A stretch of 63,574 bases of DNA, from the IMG/VR virus record IMGVR_UViG_3300046777_002930, positions 1 through 63,574 of that record; one strand, 5' to 3'. The DNA is from a virus. Each line of letters opens with the position of its first letter. The stretch's first letter is position 1. The position numbers and the translations under genes were made by a program. Shown here in pieces: positions 24,227 to 31,427 of the stretch. Under the pieces are notes generated by a model, which was not told the origin of the DNA, searched no databases, and was given only the letters and a program-made list of their open reading frames with translations.

Positions 24227-24547
24227 TTAGGCTTCAATTTGAAGGTTAGAATAACTATTATCTCCCTCATAGATAGAGGTATGCCACTCGCTAGTTGAGA
24301 CTTTTCCTTTTACGAGATCGTATTCGATATTGTCTCCATAGTCAGAGCCATCACCAGCCCCAGAATATGAATAAACATCCCATGCCCAATCCTCTATATC
24401 ACTTGCAAGGTCTTGGTTCCAATCTGGCATCATATCCACATCGAGATTGCCTTCATCACTTCCGCCACTAAAGCGGAGGATGATTTTTTTAATACCAAGT
24501 TCTTTAGCTTTGTTATATATTTCTTTTTTAAGTGGTTCTGCTCTCAT
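24227..24547 (-). CDS. hypothetical protein, possibly DUF6878-like
   Basis: 106 residues. The block IILRFSGGSDEGNLDVDMMP recalls small phage proteins with a G-x-GDEG motif (I think of DUF6878, low certainty). Very acidic second half (DIEDWAWDVY, GDGSDYGDN). Start ATG overlaps the previous stop as TAATG, so translation is coupled. Confidence 0.6.
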   Translation of the reverse strand: MRAEPLKKEIYNKAKELGIKKIILRFSGGSDEGNLDVDMMPDWNQDLASDIEDWAWDVYSYSGAGDGSDYGDNIEYDLVKGKVSTSEWHTSIYEGDNSYSNLQIEA

Positions 24548-24906
24548 TATTTTATTTCTAGGTTTAGTGTTTTGGTTGTTTTTCCTACCATTAGCATCCA
24601 TCTGTCTGGATTCTTAACTAATGGAGAAAGGTATTGTTGAGGAGTAGGAATAAATCCACAATCTTCAACTAAATGTTGTTCAGCTAATACTTTAGTAGGA
24701 ATCTTTTGCCCCTTATTGTTTGTAATAGTATGTCCGAACTTTTCGATAGCCCATTGGACTCCTGCGCTATGATGACGCAACGCCCTGTGCGTCCAGTCGC
24801 CAGTATATTGCTTGGTTTCGTCGAACCAATCATGGAGAGCGACATAATCCTCTGGAATGCCACCCCATTTTTGGGCAGAGCTTTGAGCGTGTTTGTAAGG
24901 TGTCAT
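24547..24906 (-). CDS. DUF6915-like protein
   Basis: 119 residues. YKHAQSSAQKWGGIPEDYVA, LHDWFDETK, HRALRHHSAGVQWAIEKFG and LAEQHLVEDCGFIPT follow, block by block, a conserved phage and plasmid family I recall as DUF6915. The His-rich segment RALRHHS could bind metal. ATG at 24906 lies one base from the previous stop. Function unknown. Confidence 0.7.
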   Translation of the reverse strand: MTPYKHAQSSAQKWGGIPEDYVALHDWFDETKQYTGDWTHRALRHHSAGVQWAIEKFGHTITNNKGQKIPTKVLAEQHLVEDCGFIPTPQQYLSPLVKNPDRWMLMVGKTTKTLNLEIK

Positions 24907-24907
24907 A

Positions 24908-25171
24908 TTATTCCTTTTCAAAGCACATAAAGGCAGGAGTGCTTTCGCCTACCCATGCTCCCTCTACATTAAACTGAAAGTATTCTTCTGCCTCGTCATA
25001 AGACATATCTTTTGCGAGGATTTCGATACACTTGGCGCGATCATATACGGCAAACCTGCGATTAAACTGACTTGCAATGCCAAGAAAGGCATCTTCAAAT
25101 CCGTCAGCAAGCAGGATTTCTTCATCTTCGCACCCGCAATAGTCAAGAGTATTTTCGATTTTGGTTGTCAT
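24908..25171 (-). CDS. conserved hypothetical phage protein
   Basis: 87 residues, acidic. The C-terminal EEYFQFNVEGAWVGESTPAF is a conserved pattern in small phage proteins of unknown function. Contains CGCEDEE near the N terminus. Cotranscribed with its neighbours from promoter 25449-25477. Confidence 0.7.
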   Translation of the reverse strand: MTTKIENTLDYCGCEDEEILLADGFEDAFLGIASQFNRRFAVYDRAKCIEILAKDMSYDEAEEYFQFNVEGAWVGESTPAFMCFEKE

Positions 25172-25188
25172 GGTTGTTGAATTTTGAA

Positions 25189-25428
25189 TTAAATAATAAC
25201 TGCCGTTTCGTTTTCGACTTTAATACTGACTGCTTTCCCCGCCATAACGCAACGCGGTTGAACTTTTCTATTTCGCGTCTTGATAGGCACTCTACAATCC
25301 AATCCTTCAACAAAGTGGCAAGCTCCATCGAAGTGGATGGTTAATATGTTTTTCTTTCTCTGAAGAGATAGAGGCTTATTGTAGTGAAACCAGAAGGCTT
25401 TCTGTTTAACTTTTGAAGAGGTTGTCAT
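25189..25428 (-). CDS. conserved hypothetical phage protein
   Basis: 79 residues. IHFDGACHFVEGLDCRVPIK followed by QPRCVMAGKA is a recognisable conserved segment of small phage proteins without known function; its two Cys and two His could bind a metal. First gene of a five-gene unit. Confidence 0.7.
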   Translation of the reverse strand: MTTSSKVKQKAFWFHYNKPLSLQRKKNILTIHFDGACHFVEGLDCRVPIKTRNRKVQPRCVMAGKAVSIKVENETAVII

Positions 25429-25448
25429 GGTTGGTTGGTTGAGTATTA

Positions 25449-25477
25449 AATTTAGAATAATTTTATTCTATTGTCAA
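25449..25477 (-). promoter_or_regulatory. sigma70-type promoter
   Basis: Minus strand TTGACA, 17 bp, TAAATT. Leader of about 14 nt with ACCAACCAACC before the ATG at 25428. Confidence 0.65.
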
Positions 25478-25498
25478 GGGTATTTTATAAATAACTAC

Positions 25499-25550
25499 AA
25501 CGCAACGACTTACGGGCCGGAGGGCCCTCTAACCTATTGGTTATGAGGGA
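25499..25550 (-). repeat. operon-punctuating hairpin repeat, copy 6
   Basis: ACGACTTACGGGCCGGAGGG then CCCTCTAACCTATTGGTTATG, 6 bp after the stop of the operon at 25557. Confidence 0.8.
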
Positions 25551-25556
25551 TTTGGA

Positions 25557-25700
25557 TTAGAAGTAAGCGTTCTTATAGACGGCTTCTCTATTTAAATTTA
25601 AATCTATTGTTTTACGGAAGTTGCTAAAGTCCGTTTGCGCCTGTTTCATTGTAGAGCAACCAGATAGTCCGATTGCCAATGTAATTAGAATATATTTCAT
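25557..25700 (-). CDS. small lipoprotein
   Basis: 47 residues. Signal peptide MKYILITLAIGLSGC with a clear lipobox (L-S-G-C, Cys at 15), leaving a 33-residue lipidated peptide, hydrophilic and charged. Encoded at the end of a seven-gene ATGA-coupled operon. An envelope function (for example superinfection exclusion) is possible but not shown. Confidence 0.7.
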   Translation of the reverse strand: MKYILITLAIGLSGCSTMKQAQTDFSNFRKTIDLNLNREAVYKNAYF

Positions 25701-25879
25701 TTTGCCTCCTTCCATTGCCAGTATTGCTCTTTCTCATTAAACTCCTTGATAGAATTATAGTTTGTCCCCATTTCTGTATTCCATTCTTGGATTATTTCAA
25801 ATGCTTCCTGTTTAGTGGTTGGTTCACTCCACTCGTTAGAGGATTCATCTTCAACATCTATTAGAACATATTTTTTCAT
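25697..25879 (-). CDS. small hypothetical protein
   Basis: 60 residues, acidic and Trp-rich (NEWSEPTTKQEAFEIIQEWN, EKEQYWQWKEAK). ATGA overlaps on both sides. Function unknown. Confidence 0.65.
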   Translation of the reverse strand: MKKYVLIDVEDESSNEWSEPTTKQEAFEIIQEWNTEMGTNYNSIKEFNEKEQYWQWKEAK

Positions 25880-26007
25880 TTTTTATCAATTAGTTTTTCT
25901 AGTTCAGTTTCAAGCCATTTGACATCATCCTCTGCTCCATAGCTTCGGAGTGTGTCGATTGCTTCCGATAGAAGCATTACATATTCTGTTTCTTTTTCTT
26001 TATTCAT
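25876..26007 (-). CDS. small helical hypothetical protein
   Basis: 43 residues, predicted as one or two helices (YVMLLSEAIDTLRSYGAEDD, WLETELEKLI). Start and stop overlap its neighbours as ATGA, which supports that it is a real gene despite its size. Confidence 0.65.
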   Translation of the reverse strand: MNKEKETEYVMLLSEAIDTLRSYGAEDDVKWLETELEKLIDKK

Positions 26008-26192
26008 TGGACTTCAATATACTCCCTTCCGTCTTCTACCGCATCAAATCCTTTGTTGGTGAATGTAGATACAAACATTTCAACAAGTCTTTTCAATTCG
26101 GTTTTGTTTTTTGGTTTTCTTCCAAAGTATTTTGAGACGCAAGTCTCTACCCATTTCATTTCACCTTCTCTAAAGTTAAGTGTGATTTTCAT
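26004..26192 (-). CDS. small hypothetical protein
   Basis: 62 residues, basic in the middle (GRKPKNKTELKRLVEMF) and acidic at the end (VEDGREYIEVQ). ATGA-coupled in the 27011-25557 operon. No motif recognised. Confidence 0.65.
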   Translation of the reverse strand: MKITLNFREGEMKWVETCVSKYFGRKPKNKTELKRLVEMFVSTFTNKGFDAVEDGREYIEVQ

Positions 26193-26326
26193 TGGTTGTC
26201 CTCAATCCATTTTGTTAGAATAGATTCAATAGTTTGTTGTATTTCTTTTGGGCTTTCTGGTATGTCATATCCATGACAAGCCGTTTTAATATCTGATATG
26301 AGTTTATCTGGTATTTCGATTTTCAT
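26189..26326 (-). CDS. small hypothetical protein
   Basis: 45 residues, helical (PDKLISDIKTACHGYDIPES, IQQTIESILTKWIED). ATGA overlaps with both neighbours support it. Confidence 0.65.
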   Translation of the reverse strand: MKIEIPDKLISDIKTACHGYDIPESPKEIQQTIESILTKWIEDNQ

Positions 26327-26538
26327 TTTGGAAATCCTTTTGGATATGCTGCGATTACTTTATCTGAAATATCGTCTTCCTGTTCCCAATCAAGTCGTTC
26401 CCCATCAAGAGAAACATTGTGCGAAATCATTCTTTTGTCTGCATCGTTAAATATAAAGGTTACAATATATTCTTTACCATCTTCCTTTACTGCAAATGTG
26501 TATGTGGTTTGTGTGGTTTTTCTAATTAGTTCGATCAT
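26323..26538 (-). CDS. small hypothetical protein
   Basis: 71 residues, beta-rich: YTFAVKEDGKEYIVTFIFND, then VSLDGERLDWEQEDD. ATGA-coupled on both sides. Function unknown. Confidence 0.65.
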   Translation of the reverse strand: MIELIRKTTQTTYTFAVKEDGKEYIVTFIFNDADKRMISHNVSLDGERLDWEQEDDISDKVIAAYPKGFPK

Positions 26539-27011
26539 ATTACTTCCTCCATTTCTTCTTCGTATGGTTCATATCCAAGACTATCAAGGAGTTCTGTGGG
26601 AGCATTCTCAATGTTGTCGTAATACTCGGAATCATATTCTTCTGGACTCGCTGTATATTTTCCACAAAAGAACATACCATACTCAATATATTCTAATATG
26701 AATGTTTGTCCAGTCAATTCGGCGAGCTTCTTAATAATAGGAAGCGGCGGCGCCCATGCTGTCTCAAAGGAGAATGAGGAAAAGTCATCGGAGTTGAAAC
26801 GACCATCGTAGCCCTCCCATTTTGTCCCCCAATTTACCACCCTCCACTCATACCAATCCTCTCCTTCCAATAGTTTCTCGTCCATGGGAATTACTTTTTG
26901 GAAATCGAAATCGAAATCTCCTTCGCCTTTGTCGATTAGATATGGTGATAATATCCCGAAAAGGCTTTCGCCGCTTGCGAGCGTGAGTTGGTTGTTGCAA
27001 TGGTTTGGCAT
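26535..27011 (-). CDS. DUF1281/api92-like protein
   Basis: 158 residues. The start MPNHCNNQLTL, the central VIPMDEKLLEG, WYEWRVVNWGTKWEGYDG and the later FETAWAPPLPIIKKLAELTG follow the api_92 / DUF1281 (YubB, ferredoxin-like) family found in phages and plasmids. Acidic tail (YEPYEEEMEEVI). First gene of the ATGA-coupled operon that runs to 25557; function not known for the family. Confidence 0.8.
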   Translation of the reverse strand: MPNHCNNQLTLASGESLFGILSPYLIDKGEGDFDFDFQKVIPMDEKLLEGEDWYEWRVVNWGTKWEGYDGRFNSDDFSSFSFETAWAPPLPIIKKLAELTGQTFILEYIEYGMFFCGKYTASPEEYDSEYYDNIENAPTELLDSLGYEPYEEEMEEVI

Positions 27012-27044
27012 GGTAGTTTTGGTTTGTTGGTTGGTTGATTTTAT

Positions 27045-27073
27045 ATTTAATCACATTTGGATAAAAATGTCAA
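27045..27073 (-). promoter_or_regulatory. sigma70-type promoter overlapping the SprT-like gene end
   Basis: Minus strand TTGACA, 17 bp, TTAAAT. Overlaps the last codons of the gene at 27047. Leader with ACCAACCAAC before the ATG at 27011. Confidence 0.6.
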
Positions 27074-27580
27074 GGTTTTTAGACATGAGGCGCAACGATA
27101 GGAAGATTTACCGCTTTTCATTTTATTATGTCTTACTGATCCGACAATATGCTTTTTGCAATTACAAATATATTTGAATTTTTTTGTTTTCCTGCCTATG
27201 CCTTGGGTGTCGAGTGAGTGACAACGGATTGGTTCAAGACCATAAACATTCCTCATTACAAATTTCCAAGTTCTTCCATGATGTCCCTCATCTATTGTTT
27301 GAATTTTTCTGGCAAACAGGTGGGCTACCTCATGTGGGATTGTGTCTTTCTCAAAATGGTCTGGATTCTTTTGAAGAAGATCAAGATTGAGATAAACAAG
27401 ATTATTCTCTGATGGAATGACATATCCAGCGGTTTTGCTTTTCTTGAAAAATCTTATTCCCTCAAACGCCAGCCGGACTTTGAGTTTTGTTGAAGCTGTG
27501 TCAAATGCTTTTTTTACATTTTTTTCTGCAAACTCTCTGATATGGGTTGGGACAGATTGTGGTGAAATAATGTTGCTCAT
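27047..27580 (-). CDS. SprT-like zinc metalloprotease
   Basis: 177 residues. HEVAHLFA (about 84-91) is the HExxH zinc motif and GHHGRTWKFVMRN (about 100-112) holds the third ligand region of SprT-like domains. The C terminus has a zinc ribbon, CNCKKH and CASCLK. SprT/Spartan proteins act near DNA, for example on DNA-protein crosslinks; the phage role is unknown. Own promoter, single gene unit. Confidence 0.85.
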   Translation of the reverse strand: MSNIISPQSVPTHIREFAEKNVKKAFDTASTKLKVRLAFEGIRFFKKSKTAGYVIPSENNLVYLNLDLLQKNPDHFEKDTIPHEVAHLFARKIQTIDEGHHGRTWKFVMRNVYGLEPIRCHSLDTQGIGRKTKKFKYICNCKKHIVGSVRHNKMKSGKSSYRCASCLKTLTFLSKCD

Positions 27581-27590
27581 AACAAAAATA

Positions 27591-27619
27591 AAGGTAGTGT
27601 AATTTTATACAATAGACAA
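27591..27619 (-). promoter_or_regulatory. sigma70-type promoter
   Basis: Minus strand TTGTCT, 17 bp, TACCTT; ATG at 27580 after 10 nt. Confidence 0.6.
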
Positions 27620-27637
27620 GGACTATTTAAATAAAAA

Positions 27638-27711
<74 letters not shown>

Positions 27712-27717
27712 TAAATA

Positions 27718-27789
27718 TAGCGGGTGAGGGAATCGAACCCTCCTAAAAGTGCTTATGAGACACTTGAGTTCCCAGAACTCTAACCCGCA
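27718..27789 (-). tRNA. tRNA(CAT), Met or Ile2
   Basis: Minus strand TGCGGGT/ACCCGCT (mismatch at 1-72), D stem GAGT/ACTC with GG loop, anticodon stem AGTGT/GCACT with loop CTCATAA (anticodon CAT), T arm GAGGG-TTCGATT-CCCTC, A73, no CCA. The unpaired 1-72 position is an initiator trait, but the GGG/CCC anticodon stem is missing. Second CAT tRNA of the window. Confidence 0.85.
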
Positions 27790-28363
27790 GAAATCTGTTG
27801 GCTGATCGCCGCGATAACAACCGAAACGCCGCACGATCCCGCTTTCGATGCACCGGAATAGGTATTGCTACTCTATTAGCCAAATAGTTTAGAATATGTA
27901 TTGTAGATCAACTCACACTTGAACTATTCTGCATTTTCTAATCAAATACTAGCCACGCTAGGGTAAGCCTTTAATGCGGTTTACAATTAAAGGACGGAGG
28001 CATGGAGCCTCCTATTCCCCTAGCAGGCTAAATCGGATGACGCTACAGACCCTGCCTCTGTCCCCGCCCCCATACGAGAGCGATGCTTTCTATTCTACAC
28101 CAAGCGTCACTTTTCTGCAATGGAGGGACTTTAACCCTCAACCTCCCGCCTACAAAGCAGGACTCTAGTCATTTGAGCTACATTGCATACTAAAATAGAA
28201 GTGGCCTTGTCATTACGATCCGACGCTTGCGTCACCTACTTTTTTCCGGCGATCAACCCTTCTCGAAGGTGAACCACTTCAAAATTAAAATGTAAAAGAT
28301 CAACCGATTTTGATTTCGTAGATGACTCATCTACCCATTGGCTCATCGGGAACCAACTCCCAC
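27790..28363 (-). ncRNA. large structured RNA candidate with embedded tRNA-like domain
   Basis: About 570 nt with no gene, downstream of a strong promoter (28370-28398) and leading into the Met and Pro tRNAs. Hairpins on the minus strand, in order: TTGGTTC/GAGCCAA, GTAGAT/ATCTAC, an 83 nt domain (28280-28198) closed by GAAGTGG/CCACTTC with TCACCT/AGGTGA inside, the tRNA-Thr-like domain, then a three-way junction closed by GCTAGGG/CCCTAGC with GGAGG/CCTCC and CCTTTAAT/ATTAAAGG, plus a long-range GGAATAGG/CCTATTCC and AATAGTT/AACTATT. Size, tRNA context and an internal tRNA recall the GOLLD/ROOL class of large phage RNAs, but I cannot assign a family. Confidence 0.55.
28115..28187 (-). tRNA. 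tRNA-Thr(TGT)-like domain, atypical
   Basis: Minus strand acceptor TGCAATG/CATTGCA is perfect, D stem GCTC/GAGT, anticodon stem CCTGC/GCGGG with loop TTTGTAG (anticodon TGT), T stem GAGGG/CCCTC. But the T loop is TTAAAGT, lacking C56, and the D loop lacks the GG pair, so the usual elbow contact is lost. A decayed tRNA or a tRNA-like part of the larger RNA. A canonical tRNA-Thr(TGT) exists at 14454. Confidence 0.6.
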
Positions 28364-28369
28364 TATCTA

Positions 28370-28398
28370 TTTATACAATCATTTTAAATAAAAATCAA
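28370..28398 (-). promoter_or_regulatory. sigma70-type promoter of the RNA/tRNA unit
   Basis: Minus strand TTGATT (28398-28393), 17 bp, TATAAA (28375-28370). Expected start near 28363, with no ORF following: the transcript is RNA only. Confidence 0.65.
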
Positions 28399-28496
28399 AT
28401 AAAAAATTCAATATTACGGCCCGTGATACTCTAAATAATGCAAATAATCAAAAATCTATTAAGGTTCCCATATGGCGCCTTAAACATAAACGATTG

Positions 28497-28556
28497 AATA
28501 TCAATGACTTACGGGCCGGAGGGCCCCGCAACTCAATGCGGGACAACAACTTACGA
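28497..28556 (-). repeat. operon-punctuating hairpin repeat, copy 7
   Basis: ATGACTTACGGGCCGGAGGG then CCCCGCAACTC, ending in AACAACTTACG. Its TTA gives the stop codon of the gene at 28551. Confidence 0.8.
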
Positions 28557-28850
28557 ACACCAATATGTTTCAGAGGCGACCGAAGAAGTAAATGGGGTGC
28601 TTTTATCTTCCGCCATCCAAGTGCCATCAAATGCGGACGAAACAACTTTCATGTTCTCCATTTTCTTTTTGCAGGCTTGAGAAAGCGTTTCTTGATTAAC
28701 ATTTATCCCACAAAAGGTAGGAATAGATACAATTTCCTCTGTTGGAAAGTTATAGTCATAAACTTTTTCTCCATCAAAGAGAACACGATGAAAAGCTCCA
28801 GCAACATTAAGACCCATTAGCCATTTATCTTTTGAGGTTGGATTTTTCAT
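28551..28850 (-). CDS. hypothetical protein
   Basis: 99 residues. The stop codon lies within the flank of the hairpin repeat. Contains YDYNFPTEEIVSIPTFCGIN and a Cys-containing end (ASETYWCS). No family recognised. ATGA-coupled to the upstream gene. Confidence 0.65.
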   Translation of the reverse strand: MKNPTSKDKWLMGLNVAGAFHRVLFDGEKVYDYNFPTEEIVSIPTFCGINVNQETLSQACKKKMENMKVVSSAFDGTWMAEDKSTPFTSSVASETYWCS

Positions 28851-29074
28851 ACTTCTTCCTCCTCTACTTCAACTTCCTCTGCGCCGCCAAAGAGTTGATC
28901 CCATTCTTCTCCCGTGATGCCCGTCTTTACGAACTCCCTGTCGTCCGCTGACAATTGCGGCATTGCGTTCTGGATTAGTTCTCCCTCCTCCCAAGCAAGG
29001 ATTTGGGCGATTGTGACATCAATCTCTTTCGTGCGAGTGATGCCTGTGAGTGGTGACTTGCGTGTTATTTTCAT
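28847..29074 (-). CDS. conserved hypothetical phage protein
   Basis: 75 residues. The SPLTGITRTKEIDVT start, QILAWEEGELIQNAMPQLSA and DDREFVKTGITGEEWDQLFG form a pattern I recognise from small proteins of many phages, without known function. Very acidic tail. First gene of its unit. Confidence 0.75.
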   Translation of the reverse strand: MKITRKSPLTGITRTKEIDVTIAQILAWEEGELIQNAMPQLSADDREFVKTGITGEEWDQLFGGAEEVEVEEEEV

Positions 29075-29112
29075 GTGGTTGGTTTTGTTGGTTTGGTTGA
29101 CTGACTCTATTA

Positions 29113-29141
29113 CTTATATTGGAATTTTATACAATGGTCAA
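29113..29141 (-). promoter_or_regulatory. sigma70-type promoter
   Basis: Minus strand TTGACC, 17 bp, TATAAG. Leader of about 35 nt with repeated ACCAA units before the ATG at 29074. Confidence 0.6.
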
Positions 29142-29144
29142 GGA

Positions 29145-29636
29145 TTAAATCCACCAAGAAGGGATATTGCCCATCTTCCATTTAGCAAATTCTCTTTTGT
29201 CATTGAGATAGTATGTTCTATATGCGGTGACGGCATCGGCATTCTTATACTCATCTGGCATAGCTTGTGCAAATGGTGTCAATCTATCTGATGGAATAAG
29301 ATTATCCATATTGCACAAATGCTCTATACCTTTTTGGCAAGAGTGAATTTTAGAATATCTTTTTGTATATTCATTGCAAAGCTCAAGAGCATGAACAGCC
29401 GCCCACATAAAGTTTTCTCTTGAATCTCCGCACCATCTTGTGCATGGGTGATTGTGATAGCCGCCTTTAAGTGGAGTGCCTTTAGATGTCAAGGGCATTT
29501 TTTCTGGTTTAGCACCATGACGAATGACTGCGCTTCCGAGTTGTTGGAATAGCTCAAGAACCATCTTGACAATATGCTTGTCGCAGTTGTATTGAGCCGC
29601 AATGCTTGGGTCTTGATCGAGGACGAAGATATTCAT
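29145..29636 (-). CDS. conserved phage protein, MNIFVLD-DP family
   Basis: 163 residues. MNIFVLDQDPSIAAQYNCDK followed by HIVKMVLELFQQLGSA, YHNHPCTRWCGDSRENFMWA and LCNEYTKRYSKIHSC is a well conserved phage family with invariant His/Cys residues. I do not know a proven function; it has sometimes been linked to DNA repair glycosylases. ATGA-coupled to the gene upstream. Confidence 0.75.
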   Translation of the reverse strand: MNIFVLDQDPSIAAQYNCDKHIVKMVLELFQQLGSAVIRHGAKPEKMPLTSKGTPLKGGYHNHPCTRWCGDSRENFMWAAVHALELCNEYTKRYSKIHSCQKGIEHLCNMDNLIPSDRLTPFAQAMPDEYKNADAVTAYRTYYLNDKREFAKWKMGNIPSWWI

Positions 29637-29839
29637 TTGATAGAAACTCTAAAATAGTCTTTGCCTCGACGCAAGGAAATAATTTCACTAGGCTTTACTT
29701 TTCTAGTATAGCCCTCGCCATCGAACATATCTGTGACAATGCCAGCAATAGTTTTTAATGATACCCTTCCTTCTTTTTCATCAGAAAGAGTGATGTGATC
29801 TCCTATTTGGATTTGAGGGGTTCGAGTTATTTCTTTCAT
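29633..29839 (-). CDS. small hypothetical protein
   Basis: 68 residues, beta-rich: IQIGDHITLSDEKEGRVSLK, IVTDMFDGEGYTRKV, DYFRVSIK. SH3-like composition. First gene of a two-gene unit with an almost leaderless start. Confidence 0.65.
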   Translation of the reverse strand: MKEITRTPQIQIGDHITLSDEKEGRVSLKTIAGIVTDMFDGEGYTRKVKPSEIISLRRGKDYFRVSIK

Positions 29840-29848
29840 AGCAGAGTC

Positions 29849-29877
29849 AGAATAATTTTATTTTGTATAAAAGTCAA
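29849..29877 (-). promoter_or_regulatory. sigma70-type promoter
   Basis: Minus strand TTGACT, 17 bp, TATTCT; ATG at 29839 after 9 nt. Confidence 0.6.
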
Positions 29878-29969
29878 GGAGGTTTTTGTAGATTACGGCC
29901 CGCGATGTATTAAATAAGGCAAATAAGCTAAACTACACAAAAGGTTGCAAAATGTGCAATGTCATGCGC

Positions 29970-30045
29970 ACCCTCTAACTCATTGATATTCAAGCACTTG
30001 CGGGCCCGAGGGCCCCGTAAGTCGTTGATGTTGAACAACTTATGC
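29970..30045 (-). repeat. operon-punctuating hairpin repeat, copy 8
   Basis: CACTTGCGGGCCCGAGGGCC then CCGTAAGTCGTTGATG and AACAACTTATG, downstream of the unit ending at 30109. Confidence 0.8.
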
Positions 30046-30108
30046 TTTCATCTGGGCAAAAAGAGAGCGCGTCCCACCACAAGACGCGCTCTCGACCCAT
30101 ACGAAAAA

Positions 30109-30414
30109 CTATCCAATCACAAAGTCTTGAACATCAGAGAGTTTGAACCGCTTAATTGACGCGCTCGTTTCATCGTTGTTCGGAATGCCTTGCAGGTAAA
30201 GGTTTTGCTTGTGCTCAACAAGCGAGCCGTTTGCATAACTATTTCCCCAGCTTGTGCCTCCGTGGGTTCGGTTGGCAAGGTTCGCGCCAATAGTAAGGTT
30301 TCGCCGCTTTCCGTTGTAAGTGAATCCAGCAAAGCAAGTTCCTTTGCTTGTCACGATTTGATTGATGAGTTCTGCAAGCCGTTGGGCTTTTTGATTTTGT
30401 GTTTGTGTGTTCAT
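30109..30414 (-). CDS. hypothetical protein, paralogue of 37128-37454
   Basis: 101 residues. CFAGFTYNGKRRNLTIGANL, GGTSWGN, LVEHKQNLYLQGI and SIKRFKLSDVQDFVI align with FTYAKPLKGG, GGRSWGKS, REYLQGV and QIKRFDFAYVSDLQVV of the protein at 37128-37454. The strand pattern resembles a WYL-type beta domain. Function unknown. Confidence 0.65.
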   Translation of the reverse strand: MNTQTQNQKAQRLAELINQIVTSKGTCFAGFTYNGKRRNLTIGANLANRTHGGTSWGNSYANGSLVEHKQNLYLQGIPNNDETSASIKRFKLSDVQDFVIG

Positions 30415-30431
30415 TTTTTTTGTTTTTTTAT

Positions 30432-30506
30432 TTATTTTTTTTCCGAAAGTATCATATAAAGTCCGACTATAAAGCCTAGAATGATAAGTAGTTCCATATC
30501 AGACAT
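30432..30506 (-). CDS. single-span membrane micropeptide
   Basis: 24 residues, MELLIILGFIVGLYMIL as one membrane span, charged ends (SEKK). Between two genes of the same unit. Small membrane peptide of unknown role. Confidence 0.5.
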   Translation of the reverse strand: MSDMELLIILGFIVGLYMILSEKK

Positions 30507-30515
30507 TTTTGTTGC

Positions 30516-31187
30516 TTAATTTTTCACAACAAAGCCCGATGTGTCTTTTTTACCCTTGCCCTTGGCTTTCAAGCCGACGATCACTCCGCGAGGGTCAAGA
30601 AAGCGGAGATCAGTCGCGTCACCATCCACAACTTGCTTGCCGAGATAGGTTTGCGGGAGTTTATCAAAAACAACCGCCACATTGCCACCCATAGCCGCGA
30701 CAAGCTCAACTTTGCTTTGATTGTTTTCTTTACGGCTGAATGTAAGATGATAGTTTGCAGGCAGTTCCCCATTAAGGAATTGAATCATTCGCGCAAGGTT
30801 CGGCGTATAGTCATAGAAACGAAGGTTTTGGAAAGATTCCATGTCGATCATATTGTGCCAAGGCAGATCCGAAAGCACATTGAGACGCACGGCAATCTGT
30901 TTGCCCTTGCCAGCTTGCTTGTTGAGGTTGGCAAGTTCCTTGTTTAAGGCGGCGAGAAAATCGGCGCGGCGTTCGATCAAAAACTTTGCTTTGTTGATTC
31001 GCGCCTCTTGGACATTAGAGAAAACGCCCATGCCCGAAGTATTGAGGCAAGCCGCCTCACATCCTGGCGAACGATGTGGGCAAAGCTGCTTGCCGGATAG
31101 GTTAGCAGGAGCAAGGGAAAGCCCTTTTGTAGTCCAGTCGAGTTTGGTTCCCTTTTCAAGTTTGGTATTTGTGGCGAGTAGTGTCAT
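30516..31187 (-). CDS. conserved hypothetical phage protein with Cys motif
   Basis: 223 residues from the ATG at 31187, the start that fits the promoter. GLSLAPANLSGKQLCPHRSP, GCEAACLNTSGMGVF and VQEARINKAKFLIERR form a conserved block with three cysteines (C-P-x4-GC-x3-C). This family occurs in phages and some bacteria; the Cys cluster suggests metal or Fe-S binding. The second half contains VRLNVLSDLPWHNM and YHLTFSRKEN. Function not established. Confidence 0.7.
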   Translation of the reverse strand: MTLLATNTKLEKGTKLDWTTKGLSLAPANLSGKQLCPHRSPGCEAACLNTSGMGVFSNVQEARINKAKFLIERRADFLAALNKELANLNKQAGKGKQIAVRLNVLSDLPWHNMIDMESFQNLRFYDYTPNLARMIQFLNGELPANYHLTFSRKENNQSKVELVAAMGGNVAVVFDKLPQTYLGKQVVDGDATDLRFLDPRGVIVGLKAKGKGKKDTSGFVVKN

Positions 31188-31215
31188 GGTGTTGGTGGTG
31201 TTGATTACGGAAAAC

Positions 31216-31244
31216 AGAATAAGGCTATTGTATAAAATTGGCAA
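31216..31244 (-). promoter_or_regulatory. sigma70-type promoter
   Basis: Minus strand TTGCCA (31244-31239), 17 bp, TATTCT (31221-31216), serving 31187 to 30109. Confidence 0.6.
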
Positions 31245-31278
31245 GGGATTTTTTCCAATTTTTTTCTTTTTATTTTTT

Positions 31279-31422
31279 TAATGCAAGCAATCCTCGTGCC
31301 AGGCCAGGTTGGCATGGTTTATGCTGGGGGGGCAGGAATCGTGCCAGTTGTAAGTCGTTGCGTATCAAGGACTTGCGGGCCCGAGGGCCCCGTAAGTCGT
31401 TGGTATTCAACAACTTACGGGT
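31279..31422 (-). repeat. operon-punctuating repeat, copy 9, long form
   Basis: Hairpin core GACTTGCGGGCCCGAGGGCC then CCGTAAGTCG (31369-31400) and AACAACTTACGG, plus the extended flank with two CGTGCCAG-type boxes (31290-31350). Six bp after the stop at 31428. Confidence 0.8.
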
Positions 31423-31427
31423 TTGAT

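Noticed and set aside
28448-28820. Open frames reading across the hairpin repeat
   Set aside because: The same peptides (LRGPPARK, RAGGPRKS) arise at every copy of the repeat, showing they are repeat translations, not proteins.
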